Of a DNA stretch of 64,000 nt, positions 50,092-57,751 are shown piece by piece. The stretch covers positions 62,001 to 126,000 of the forward strand of contig NZ_BCQP01000024.1 of NCBI RefSeq assembly GCF_001552135.1, read 5' to 3'. A program made the translations under genes and the position numbers. Each line of letters opens with the position of its first letter. Position 1 is the first letter of the stretch. The stretch comes from Actinomadura chibensis NBRC 106107. Its GTDB lineage: Bacteria > Actinomycetota > Actinomycetes > Streptosporangiales > Streptosporangiaceae. The notes below the pieces were generated by a model that ran no database searches, was not told the DNA's origin, and saw only the letters and a list, made by a program, of their open reading frames with translations.

Positions 50092-50754
50092 CTACGGGAG
50101 CAGGCCGAGCCTGCGGGCGTGCAGGACGGCCGCCATCGTGAACGAGTCGGTGAGCTCGCCGTCCGCCAGCATTGCGTCGATCTCGCCCGCCGTGAACCGG
50201 CCGCGTTCGGTGATGGCCTCGTCCCGCGTGTCGTGCGGCGCGAGGCCCGCGAGCGTCGTGGCGTACAGGGTCGTCCCCATCGCGCTGATCCCGGTGTCGA
50301 CATGGATCACGCCGAGGCGCCTCAGCCCCTGCGGCTCGACGCCGAGCTCCTCGACCAGCTCGCGGTGGGCCGTCTGCTCCGGCATCTCCCCCGGGTCGGA
50401 GAACCCGCGCGGGATCTCCCAGTGCCAGTCGCGCGTGGCGTGGCGGAAGTGGCGGATCAGGACGGCCCGCTCCCCGATGAGGGGAAGGACCGCCGCGCCG
50501 CCGTTCTCCGCCCTTTCGAGCAGCCGGATGTAGCCGCCGGTCCCGCCGTTCGGGAACCGCACCGGGTCGCGGACGAGCGTGACGAACGAATCCTGGTACT
50601 GCACTCCGTACGGTCCGCGCTCGGGCGCGGCGTCCGCCGCCGGCAGGATCTCGTAGCCCGCCCCGGGCGGGTTGGCGAACAGGGCCGGCCGCTCCCGGCG
50701 GAGCCGCTCGTACGGGTCGTCGTCACTCGTCGGCACCGCTGAGGTCCCTGCCAT
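50092..50754 (-). CDS. Nudix hydrolase, ADP-ribose pyrophosphatase-like
   Basis: 220 aa. The complete Nudix box is visible: GFSDPGE, seven residues, then RELVEELGV, matching G-x5-E-x7-RE-U-x-EE-x-G-U, so Mg-dependent cleavage of a nucleoside diphosphate linked to another moiety is expected. The preceding HWEIPRG and the overall order resemble ADP-ribose/NDP-sugar pyrophosphatases. The UPF0035 signature of CoA pyrophosphatases is not seen. The start is uncertain: the ATG at 50754 overlaps the upstream gene by 32 bp, while a GTG at 50736 in the same frame has an AGGGA upstream. It is co-oriented with the 505-aa gene upstream and with pptH/pptT downstream. Confidence 0.88.
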   Translation of the reverse strand: MAGTSAVPTSDDDPYERLRRERPALFANPPGAGYEILPAADAAPERGPYGVQYQDSFVTLVRDPVRFPNGGTGGYIRLLERAENGGAAVLPLIGERAVLIRHFRHATRDWHWEIPRGFSDPGEMPEQTAHRELVEELGVEPQGLRRLGVIHVDTGISAMGTTLYATTLAGLAPHDTRDEAITERGRFTAGEIDAMLADGELTDSFTMAAVLHARRLGLLP

Positions 50755-52240
50755 TGCGGGGCGAACTCCATTCGGGGTGGTTCGCGAGGTTCTTGATCAG
50801 TTCCAGGGCGGCGTTGTGCGGGTTGGCGAGACGCAGTTCGAGGATCTTGACGCTGTTGTCGACCCGCTCCCGGGAGCGGGACTCGGCGAGCCGGCCGACG
50901 CCGATCCGCACCGCCACGTTGACGATACCGCGCCCGATGAGCGCGCCCAGGTCGCCGACCACGTCATAGACGATCGAGCTGTTCGGCAGGAACACGACGT
51001 TCACCGTGAGCGCGCCGATGTCGAAGGCGAGCTGCACGATTCCCTGGACGCGGTTCTGCCGCGCCTCCTTCCGGCGGGCGAGCGAGATGCGCTCCGCCTC
51101 CCGGATCATCCGCTGGTAGGCGCCGACCACGGCGGGCGCGCCGCGCTCCTCGTCGACGAACGTCTCCAGCGACGGGCGTTCCAGCAGCGCCGCCATGCTC
51201 GCCCGGTATTTGTTCCACGCGCCGGTGCGGCGGACCCTCCACACGTCGTCGAGGGAAAGCTCGTCGATGACGGGAACGGCCTGCAGCAGGTCGTTCACCG
51301 ATTCGAAGGTCAGGTTCCGCACGAGCTGAATCAATTCGGCGGCGTCGACCTCCTGGACGCCCTCTCTGACCAGCCGGACGTCCTCCTGGAGCGCGGACCG
51401 GCGCAGCGAGTCGCTCGGGGTCAGCGAATAGACCTGGAGGGCGTCTCCGAGATTGGTGTTGTACTTGAGGTCAACGATCTGCTTGGTGGCGAGGGCGAGC
51501 GGGTCGTCCCACCGGTACAGCCTTTTGCTGACGTCCGTTCCCTCTTGGGCGACGGCCTGCTGGTAAAGGAACTCGCGGGTCACCCGCTCGCGCTGGTTGC
51601 CTTTTTCGAAGACCAGGTTCCCGACCTGGGTGAGCCGGTCGGAGAGGGCGCGCGCGCCGTCGTCGTCCAGGCCGAAGTCGCGTTTGAGGCCGGCGGGCTC
51701 CATCTGGTTGAGGTTCTGGAAGTACTCGTGGAATTTCCGGAACATCCGCTGCACGGCCAGCTCGTTGTTCCGCGTGTCCCAGGACAGGCGCAGGCAGCCC
51801 AGCTCGACGTCGGAGGCGACGCGCAGCCACGCCTCCCAGCCGCGCCGGTGGCGGGCGAACCCGGGCGGGACGACCGGCGAGTCCTCGAAGAGGAGGAACG
51901 GAATGATCGTCCTTTCCTCCACCATTCCCCGGAAGGCCTCGTAGTCCCGGCTGTCCGGGTCGAGGAAATCCCGGAACACCTCGGGATTGTTGTAGAAGTA
52001 GGCGCGGTTGACGATGGCCTTTTCGGCGTTGAGGAGCGTGCGCAGGTACTCGGTCCTGACCTGGCGGGCGTTCTCCGCTTCGATGGCCTTCGTGATGCGC
52101 CCGCGCTCGCTCGCCGCGGCGAGGAGCGACTGGCTGAGCCACTGGTTGTCGAGCGACTGGCTGATCGCCGTGATGTGCCTGACAACGGCGGACGGCTCCA
52201 GCCGCTCGAAAGACGCGGCGCCGTCGTGCGAAATGGTCAT
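50723..52240 (-). CDS. Unrecognised 505-aa protein overlapping the Nudix gene
   Basis: I do not recognise a family. The protein is largely helical and charged, with many Arg/Glu/Leu repeats (for example about 40-75) and one clearly hydrophobic stretch near the C-terminus (about 415-465: VQLAFDIGALTVNVVFL followed by VVGDLGALIGRGIVNVAVRIGVG), possibly membrane-inserting. There is no signal peptide, Walker motif or obvious catalytic motif. Amino-acid use is less Ala-rich than its neighbours. The ATG at 52240 (MTISHDGAASF) follows a G-rich site and is preferred to the upstream extension to 52276. Its 3' end overlaps the Nudix gene by 32 bp if that gene starts at 50754, so the two are probably expressed together. 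Function unknown. Confidence 0.8.
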   Translation of the reverse strand: MTISHDGAASFERLEPSAVVRHITAISQSLDNQWLSQSLLAAASERGRITKAIEAENARQVRTEYLRTLLNAEKAIVNRAYFYNNPEVFRDFLDPDSRDYEAFRGMVEERTIIPFLLFEDSPVVPPGFARHRRGWEAWLRVASDVELGCLRLSWDTRNNELAVQRMFRKFHEYFQNLNQMEPAGLKRDFGLDDDGARALSDRLTQVGNLVFEKGNQRERVTREFLYQQAVAQEGTDVSKRLYRWDDPLALATKQIVDLKYNTNLGDALQVYSLTPSDSLRRSALQEDVRLVREGVQEVDAAELIQLVRNLTFESVNDLLQAVPVIDELSLDDVWRVRRTGAWNKYRASMAALLERPSLETFVDEERGAPAVVGAYQRMIREAERISLARRKEARQNRVQGIVQLAFDIGALTVNVVFLPNSSIVYDVVGDLGALIGRGIVNVAVRIGVGRLAESRSRERVDNSVKILELRLANPHNAALELIKNLANHPEWSSPRNGRDLSGADE

Positions 52241-52496
52241 GGGTGCCCCCGGACACGGACTGGCCTGCGGATTCACGGCGTCCGACGGTCCTGTGGCACG
52301 GGCCGCGCGTCACCCTGCCGACATCGGACTCGCGGAGACCGAACCTACCATCCTGACCAGGCCCGAGAACCGCGCCCGCGACCTCGAATTCCCCGCTTAC
52401 CCCGGCCGCGTCACGGCCCCATTCCGAGCCTTTCGTTTTGGTCCTCTCCGGCCCGCGATACCGCCCGCCGATAGGGCACCGTCCATGCGCGTCCGC
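52241..52496. other. 256-bp non-coding interval
   Basis: Lies between the start of the 505-aa gene and the end of the ABC permease gene, both minus strand. It must hold the promoter of the 505-aa/Nudix/pptH/pptT series. The minus strand contains TAGGTT near 52350 that could be a -10 box, but no matching -35 is clear. No strong terminator hairpin was seen after the permease. Confidence 0.4.
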
Positions 52497-53195
52497 TCAC
52501 CGGACGGGCCGGGCGCCGGGGTGTCCGGCCGGGGGGACGAGGCGCACCCGGCGATGCCAGACCAGCAGGGCGACGGCGGCCAGGCCGCAGGCGTAGGCGA
52601 CCCCGTGGACCACCAGCGGCAGCACGGCGGGCGGCGGCACGGTCACGTCGGTGAGGCGCAGCAGCGCGTGGAACGGCAGCCAGGCGCCGACCGCGCCGGG
52701 GGCGGTCGGCGAGATCCCGGCGACGCCGATCAGGACGAGGGTGGCTTCGAGCTCGTGCGGCAGCAGCGCGGCGAGCGCCCAGCCGAGCGCGACCGCGACG
52801 AGCCCGCCGAGCGCGAGCCCGAGGAACAGGCGGCCCGGCCGGTCCGGGCGCGAGCAGCCGACGATGAGCGCGCCGAACGCGGTCGCGATCGCCAGGGTCA
52901 GGCCGAGCATGACCGCGAACCGGCCCGCGACGATGTCGACCGCCCGGTATCCGGCCTGGACGAGCCGCGGGTCGACGCGGCGGCCGCCGAGGACGGCGAA
53001 CAGCGCGGCGGCGCCGCTCGTCCAGCCCATGGCGAGGGCGCCCGCGCCGACCGCCCACGGCGCGCCCGCCGCCCGCTCCGCGAGGTACCAGGTGGCGGGC
53101 AGGCCGAACAGCAGGCCGAGCGTGACCCAGCGGCGCGCGAGGTCGCGGGCCTGCGTCTCGGCGATCGCGAGCCAGCGCGGGCGCCCGCGGCTCAT
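52497..53195 (-). CDS. ABC transporter permease, ABC-2-like
   Basis: 232 aa with about six hydrophobic segments (for example WVTLGLLFGLPATWYLAE, FAVMLGLTLAIATAFGALIVG, LFLGLALGGLVAVALGWALAALL and VLPLVVHGVAYACGLAAVALLVW). It would form the membrane channel paired with the ATPase encoded just upstream. The frame is open to 53282, but the ATG at 53195 (MSRGRPRWLAIAE) overlaps the ATPase stop as ATGA and is chosen. The substrate is unknown; export of a metabolite or peptide is possible. Similarity to named exporters is not evident by eye. Confidence 0.82.
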   Translation of the reverse strand: MSRGRPRWLAIAETQARDLARRWVTLGLLFGLPATWYLAERAAGAPWAVGAGALAMGWTSGAAALFAVLGGRRVDPRLVQAGYRAVDIVAGRFAVMLGLTLAIATAFGALIVGCSRPDRPGRLFLGLALGGLVAVALGWALAALLPHELEATLVLIGVAGISPTAPGAVGAWLPFHALLRLTDVTVPPPAVLPLVVHGVAYACGLAAVALLVWHRRVRLVPPAGHPGARPVR

Positions 53196-53791
53196 GCGGG
53201 CAGCTCGATCGCCCGGTCGACCCGCCACAGCTCGGCGAGCAGGTGGGTGACGACGACCACGGCGCGGCGCTCGTCCCGCCACGCGTTCACCGCCTCCCAG
53301 AAGTCGACGTAGGCGCCGTGGTCGAAGCCCTGGTAGGGCTCGTCCAGGAGGAGGACGGCGGGGTCGCCGAGCAGGGCCAGCGCCAGGTTCAGCTTCTGCC
53401 GGCCCCCGCCCGACAGACGCCGCACCTGGACCCGTTCCCGCTCGGTGAGCCCGAAGTCCGCGAGGATCCGGGCGCCGTCCTCGACCGCGCGGGCGGCGTC
53501 CCAGCCCGCCGCCCGGCCGAACAGGACGAGGTGGTCGCGGACGGTGAGCCGCTCCATGAGCTGGGGCTCCTGCGGGCAGTAGCCGACCCGCCCGTGCCGC
53601 GTCACCCGCCCCGAGTCGGGGCGGAGCAGGCCCGCGCAGATGCGCAGCAGGGTGGTCTTGCCCGTCCCGTTCTCGCCGACGACCGCGACCACCTCGCCGG
53701 GACGCACGCTCAGCGCGGCCCGCTCCAGGACGACGCGGCGGCGGAACCGCTTGCCGATGCCGGCGGCGGTCAGCGCGGGCCCGCTCCTCAT
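53192..53791 (-). CDS. ABC transporter ATP-binding protein
   Basis: 199 aa, a short single nucleotide-binding domain. Walker A GENGTGKT (about 41-48), Q-loop region CPQEPQLMERL, signature LSGGGRQKLNLAL, Walker B AVLLLDEP and switch His in VVVTHLLAE are all present, so ATP hydrolysis is expected. The ATG at 53791 overlaps the upstream stop as ATGA; the longer open frame to 53980 is Arg-rich and lies inside the upstream gene. It powers the permease encoded immediately downstream (ATGA overlap). Confidence 0.93.
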   Translation of the reverse strand: MRSGPALTAAGIGKRFRRRVVLERAALSVRPGEVVAVVGENGTGKTTLLRICAGLLRPDSGRVTRHGRVGYCPQEPQLMERLTVRDHLVLFGRAAGWDAARAVEDGARILADFGLTERERVQVRRLSGGGRQKLNLALALLGDPAVLLLDEPYQGFDHGAYVDFWEAVNAWRDERRAVVVVTHLLAELWRVDRAIELPA

Positions 53792-54138
53792 GCCCGCGCC
53801 GCCCGGCGCAGCGACGTCAGCGTGAGGCCGAGGCCCGCGGCGGTCAGCGTGATCCCGGCGCCGACCGCGGCGTAGACCCAGCCGGGCGCGCCGATGAAGT
53901 ACGCGGGGACGCCGAACACCAGCGCCGAGGTGAGCCTGCTCGCGACGACGAGCACGACGCCGCCTCGGCGTCCGCGCCACGCCGCCACCGCGCCCACGCA
54001 GGTGAGGAGGCCGGTGGTGGCCGTCCCGATCGCGACGCCGACCGGGGGCGGGTCGCTCTGGCCGAGCGCGACGACGCCGTCGAGGTCGAGGACGGCGGAC
54101 AGGACGCAGAGCAGGAGGCCGAGGTGATAGCGGTTCAT
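53788..54138 (-). CDS. Small four-helix membrane protein, first gene of the ABC operon
   Basis: 116 aa, almost entirely hydrophobic, with about four membrane segments (YHLGLLLCVLSAVLDLDGVV, GTATTGLLTCVGAVAAW, VLVVASRLTSALVFGVPAYFIG and VYAAVGAGITLTAAGLGLTL). I do not recognise a named family. The ATG at 54138 (MNRYHLG) has AGGGACG upstream; the extension to 54249 would run into the divergent promoter region. It is coupled by ATGA to the ATPase, so it probably acts with the transporter as an accessory membrane subunit or sensor. Confidence 0.8.
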   Translation of the reverse strand: MNRYHLGLLLCVLSAVLDLDGVVALGQSDPPPVGVAIGTATTGLLTCVGAVAAWRGRRGGVVLVVASRLTSALVFGVPAYFIGAPGWVYAAVGAGITLTAAGLGLTLTSLRRAARA

Positions 54139-54268
54139 GGGGTCGTCCCTTCGATGTGGAGCGGAGCCCGGCCGACTGCGGACGGTCACCCGCCTTTCCA
54201 TGGCGACGACGCTAGGAATCCGGCACGCTACGCACATCTGGGAAACCACTCAGCGAGGTACTCAACCG
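54139..54268. promoter_or_regulatory. 130-bp divergent promoter region between the ABC operon and the LAL regulator
   Basis: It must drive both directions. The LAL gene has GAGG at 54255-54258, ten bases before its ATG. I could not pick a confident -35/-10 pair on either strand. Confidence 0.5.
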
Positions 54269-56923
54269 ATGTTCGTGGGGCGCGACCGGGAGCTCGCCTT
54301 CCTGCGGGAACGCCTCGCCGAGGCGCTGGCCGGGGAGGGCGGCGTCGTCCTCGTCGAGGGCGAGGCCGGGGCGGGGAAGACGGCGCTGGCGCACGCGCTC
54401 GGCCGGGAGGCGCGCGCGGACGGCGTCCGCACGGCGTGGGGCGGCTGCCTGGAGGGCGACGGCGCGTCGCCCTACCGGCCGTGGGCGCAGCTCTCCCGCG
54501 CGCTCCGGCTCCCCGACCTGGACCTGTCCGGCGCGAGCCGTCCGCGCCTGTTCGACCACGTCGTCCAGGTGCTGCGGGACGCCGCGCCGCCCGGGCTGCT
54601 GCTGGTGATCGACGACCTGCACTGGGCCGACCCGTCCTCGCTGGCGCTGCTGCGGGTGGTGGCGGCGGAGGTCGCGGACGTCCCGCTGCTGCTCGTCGGC
54701 CCGTACCGGGGGCCGGGCGCGCCGCCCGCGCTGCGTCCGGTGCTGCGGGAGCGGGCCTGCTCGCACATCGCGCTCGGCGGGCTCAGCCCCGGCGAGGTCG
54801 GCCGACTCGCGGCGGGCACCCTCGGCCACGACCTCGGCGGCGCGGAGGTCGCCGGGCTGCGCCGCAGGTCGGGCGGCAACCCGCTGTTCGTCCTCGAACT
54901 GCTGCGGCTGATGCGCGTCACCGGGTCCGCGGCGGGGCTGCCGCGCGGCGTGCGCGAGGTGATCGACCAGCGCGTCGACCGGCTGGACGGCGCGGACGCG
55001 CTGCGCGCGGCCGCCGTCCTCGGCCAGGAGTTCCCGCTCGCCGTGTTCACCGCCGTGACCGGCTCGCCGCCCGAGGCCCTGGACGAGGCCGTCGCGGCGG
55101 GCCTCGTCGAGCTCGACGGCGGGACGGCGCGGTTCTTCCACTCGCTCGTCCAGGAAACGCTCTACGCGCGGCTGGACGGCGCGGACCGGCGGCGGCTGCA
55201 CGCCCGCGCCGCCGAGGCGCTCCGGCCGGGCGGCATGGTCGAGGCGGTCGCGCACCACCTCCGCCAGGCCGGCGACCTGGACCGGGCCCTCGACGCCACG
55301 CTCGCCGCGGCCCGGCAGGCCGAGGCCCGCTCCGCCTACGAGTCGGCGGCGGCGCAGTACCGGGCCGCGCTCGCGCTCCCCTCGGCGGGGCCGCGCCGGG
55401 CCGAGCTGCTCATCGCGCTCGCGCGCTGCGAGTTCCGGTCCGGGGACGTGGAGGAGGCGTGGGGGCACTGCGCCGAGGCGGCCGACCTCGGCCGCGCGTC
55501 CGGCGACGCCCGGATCATCGCCGACGCGGCGACCGCGCCGCGCGCCGACTACTTCTCGGGGCTGACCGGGCAGGTCCACGCGCTGTGCGAGGAGGCGCTC
55601 CCGCTGCTCGCGGGCACGGACCCCGTCCGCGAGACGCGGCTGCTCGCCCAGCTCGCGATCACCGCGGACCCGTGGGCGGCGGACGCGGCGGCCGGTCTCG
55701 GCGAGCGCGCGCTCGCCGCCGCCGAGGCCACCGGCGACCCGGACGCGCTGCTGCTGGCGCTGAGGGCCCGGCACACCGAGCTGGTCCACCCCCGGCACGT
55801 CGAGCGGAGGCTCGCGCTGTGCGAGCAGGCCGTCCGGCAGGGCGGAGAATGCGCGCTGTGGGGGCGTTTCTGGCGCCTGTCGGCCTACGCCGAGCTCGGA
55901 CGCCGGGTGGAGTTCGACACCGAGCTGGCGGCGCTCGGCAGGCTCGTCGCCCGGTCCGGCGAGCCGCTGTGGCGCTGGCGGCACGCCCTCGCCACGGCCT
56001 CGCTGGCGTTCCTTGAGGGCCGCTTCGCCGACGGCCGCGCCCGGGTCGCGGAGGCGCGCACGATCGGCCGCCGCTGCGGCCACGAGGGCGCCGACTTCCT
56101 GGACCTGATCTTCACCGCGCACGACGCCGTCCTCACCGGTACCGGGCTCGCGGAGGTCGAGCCGCGGGTCCGGCGCTTCACCGAGCAGGGGCCGTTCTTC
56201 GCCCGCGCCTGGCACGCCCTCCTGCTCGCCTGCCTCGGGCGGGTGGACGACGCGGCACGGATCTGGCGGGGGATCGTCCCGCATCTGGGCCAGGTGCCCG
56301 AGCGGAGCCCGGAATGGCTCGTCATCGCCGTCGGCGGCGCCGACCTGCTGAGCCTGCTCGGCGAGACGGCCGGGGCCCGGGAGCTGTACGAGTCGCTGCT
56401 CCCCTACGCGGACGTCCAGTCCGGCGGCGCCGCCGCCCACACCCCGTGGGGCACGCCCGTCGCCCTCCAGCTCGGCCGGCTCGCGCTCCTGCGCGCCGAC
56501 TGGACGGCCGCCGAAACCCATCTGACCAGCGCGCTCGCCCAGAGCCAGGCGATCGGCTCAGCGCCCTACCAGGCCCTCGCGCACCTGGAGCTGGCGCGGC
56601 TGTGCCTCGCCCGCGGGGCGCCCGGCGACCCGCGGTCGGCCGCCGCGCACCGCGAGCTGTGCCACCGCGAGGCGGTGCGGCTCGGCATGCGCCCGCTCGC
56701 CGACCGCGCGGCGGCGCTCCGCGGAAAGGACGGGGACACGCCGCTGTCGAAACGGGAGCGGCAGATCGCGGCGCTCGTCGCCGACGGCCTCACCAACCGG
56801 CAGATAGCCGCGCGCCTCCACCTCTCGGAACGGACGGTGGAGAACCACGTCTCGCATATCCTCACGAAACTCGGCGTGCACAACCGCGCGCATATCGCCA
56901 CCTGGCACGCCACCAACGCTTAG
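54269..56923 (+). CDS. LAL-family transcriptional regulator (AAA ATPase plus LuxR-type HTH)
   Basis: 884 aa, the usual size of large ATP-binding LuxR-type regulators. The N-terminal AAA/NACHT-like domain has Walker A GEAGAGKT (31-38) and Walker B LLLVIDDLHWAD (about 112); a long Ala/Leu-rich helical-repeat middle follows; the C-terminal HTH reads LSKRERQIAALVADGLTNRQ...SERTVENHV. Such proteins often activate polyketide clusters, so this is the best candidate pathway activator in the window, although it is about 6 kb from the PKS. The frame opens at 54137, but the ATG at 54269 is chosen for its GAGG site and because FVGRDREL is the standard domain start. It converges on, and overlaps by four bases, the YggS gene. 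Control of the ABC operon next to it is equally possible. Confidence 0.93.
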   Translation: MFVGRDRELAFLRERLAEALAGEGGVVLVEGEAGAGKTALAHALGREARADGVRTAWGGCLEGDGASPYRPWAQLSRALRLPDLDLSGASRPRLFDHVVQVLRDAAPPGLLLVIDDLHWADPSSLALLRVVAAEVADVPLLLVGPYRGPGAPPALRPVLRERACSHIALGGLSPGEVGRLAAGTLGHDLGGAEVAGLRRRSGGNPLFVLELLRLMRVTGSAAGLPRGVREVIDQRVDRLDGADALRAAAVLGQEFPLAVFTAVTGSPPEALDEAVAAGLVELDGGTARFFHSLVQETLYARLDGADRRRLHARAAEALRPGGMVEAVAHHLRQAGDLDRALDATLAAARQAEARSAYESAAAQYRAALALPSAGPRRAELLIALARCEFRSGDVEEAWGHCAEAADLGRASGDARIIADAATAPRADYFSGLTGQVHALCEEALPLLAGTDPVRETRLLAQLAITADPWAADAAAGLGERALAAAEATGDPDALLLALRARHTELVHPRHVERRLALCEQAVRQGGECALWGRFWRLSAYAELGRRVEFDTELAALGRLVARSGEPLWRWRHALATASLAFLEGRFADGRARVAEARTIGRRCGHEGADFLDLIFTAHDAVLTGTGLAEVEPRVRRFTEQGPFFARAWHALLLACLGRVDDAARIWRGIVPHLGQVPERSPEWLVIAVGGADLLSLLGETAGARELYESLLPYADVQSGGAAAHTPWGTPVALQLGRLALLRADWTAAETHLTSALAQSQAIGSAPYQALAHLELARLCLARGAPGDPRSAAAHRELCHREAVRLGMRPLADRAAALRGKDGDTPLSKRERQIAALVADGLTNRQIAARLHLSERTVENHVSHILTKLGVHNRAHIATWHATNA

Positions 56924-57693
56924 CTTTTCTGAACGTCGGCGGCGCCGGGCCAGTAGCGGCCGTCCGGGACGGGACGCGCGCCGAAGATCGCCTGGCCGAC
57001 GCGGACGACCGTGGAGCCCTCCTCGATGGCCGTCTCGTAGTCGCCGGACATGCCCATCGACAGCTCCCCCGGGCCGACCAGGTCGAGGTCGCGGGCCTGG
57101 TCGCGGAGGGTGCGGAGGAGGCGGAAGCAGGCGCGCACCCGCTCGGTGTCCGCGGTGAAGACGGCGAGGGTCATCAGGCCCCGGACGTTCAGCGCCGAAT
57201 AGTTCGGCAGCTTCTTCAGGAATGCGCTGAGCTCGTCCGGCGGCAGGCCGTATTTCGATTCCTCGGCGGACGTGTTCACCTGGACGAACACGTCCAGGCT
57301 CCGGCCCTCCGCCTGGAGCCGCCGGTCCAGCGCCTCGGCGGCCCGCAGGTTGTCGAGCGCCTGGAATTCGGCGGCGAACGCGGCGACGTCCTTGGCCTTG
57401 TTGGTCTGCAAATGGCCGATCACCGACCAGGAGACGTCGAGGTCGGCCAGGTTCCGCCATTTCCGCTTGGCCTCCTGGACCTTGTTCTCGCCGAGCGTCC
57501 GGCAGCCCGCCTCGACCGCGAGCCGGATCCGCTCCTCCGGGACGGTCTTGCTGACCGGCAGCAGCCGCACCTCCGCGCCCGAACGCCCGGCCCGCTCGGC
57601 GGCGGCGTCGATGCGCGCGCGGACCTCGGCGAGGTTGCGGGCGAAGTCGGCGACGCTCTCGGCCTTCGGATACCGCTGCGAACCATCTGGCAT
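56920..57693 (-). CDS. yggS: YggS/PLPBP-family pyridoxal-phosphate homeostasis protein
   Basis: 257 aa, usual length. Binds PLP without racemase activity and buffers cellular vitamin B6. Visible family motifs: LLPVSKTVP with the PLP Lys, GENKVQEAKRK, SVIGHLQTNKAK, VNTSAEESKYGL, GLMTL and LSMGMSGDYETAI, ending VRVGQAIFGAR. The ATG at 57693 (MPDGSQRYPK) is chosen; the frame continues upstream to 57894 but only across the divergent MocR gene. Promoter elements must lie in the short spacer, and the transcript is probably leaderless. It is unusual that a PLP protein sits head-to-head with a regulator whose own effector domain binds PLP. In many actinobacteria yggS lies in the cell-division cluster, so this may be a second copy. 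Confidence 0.93.
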   Translation of the reverse strand: MPDGSQRYPKAESVADFARNLAEVRARIDAAAERAGRSGAEVRLLPVSKTVPEERIRLAVEAGCRTLGENKVQEAKRKWRNLADLDVSWSVIGHLQTNKAKDVAAFAAEFQALDNLRAAEALDRRLQAEGRSLDVFVQVNTSAEESKYGLPPDELSAFLKKLPNYSALNVRGLMTLAVFTADTERVRACFRLLRTLRDQARDLDLVGPGELSMGMSGDYETAIEEGSTVVRVGQAIFGARPVPDGRYWPGAADVQKS

Positions 57694-57751
57694 AGGACAA
57701 AAGCTAACATGTCCCATGCCAGGTCCAGGAAGCGGCAGGGAGCTCGGCGGC
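57694..57751. promoter_or_regulatory. Divergent yggS/MocR spacer with inverted repeat GGACA-N10-TGTCC
   Basis: A perfect 5-bp inverted repeat (57695-57699 and 57710-57714) lies directly between the genes. TAACAT (57705-57710) is a good -10 box for plus-strand transcription that would start at or near the ATG at 57716. On the minus strand TAGCTT lies a similar distance from the yggS ATG. Both transcripts may be leaderless and share one operator. Confidence 0.5.

Noticed and set aside
50092-50754. Reading the Nudix enzyme as a CoA pyrophosphatase because it is near pptT/pptH
   Set aside because: The UPF0035 motif of CoA-cleaving Nudix enzymes is not present; the sequence looks like the ADP-ribose group.
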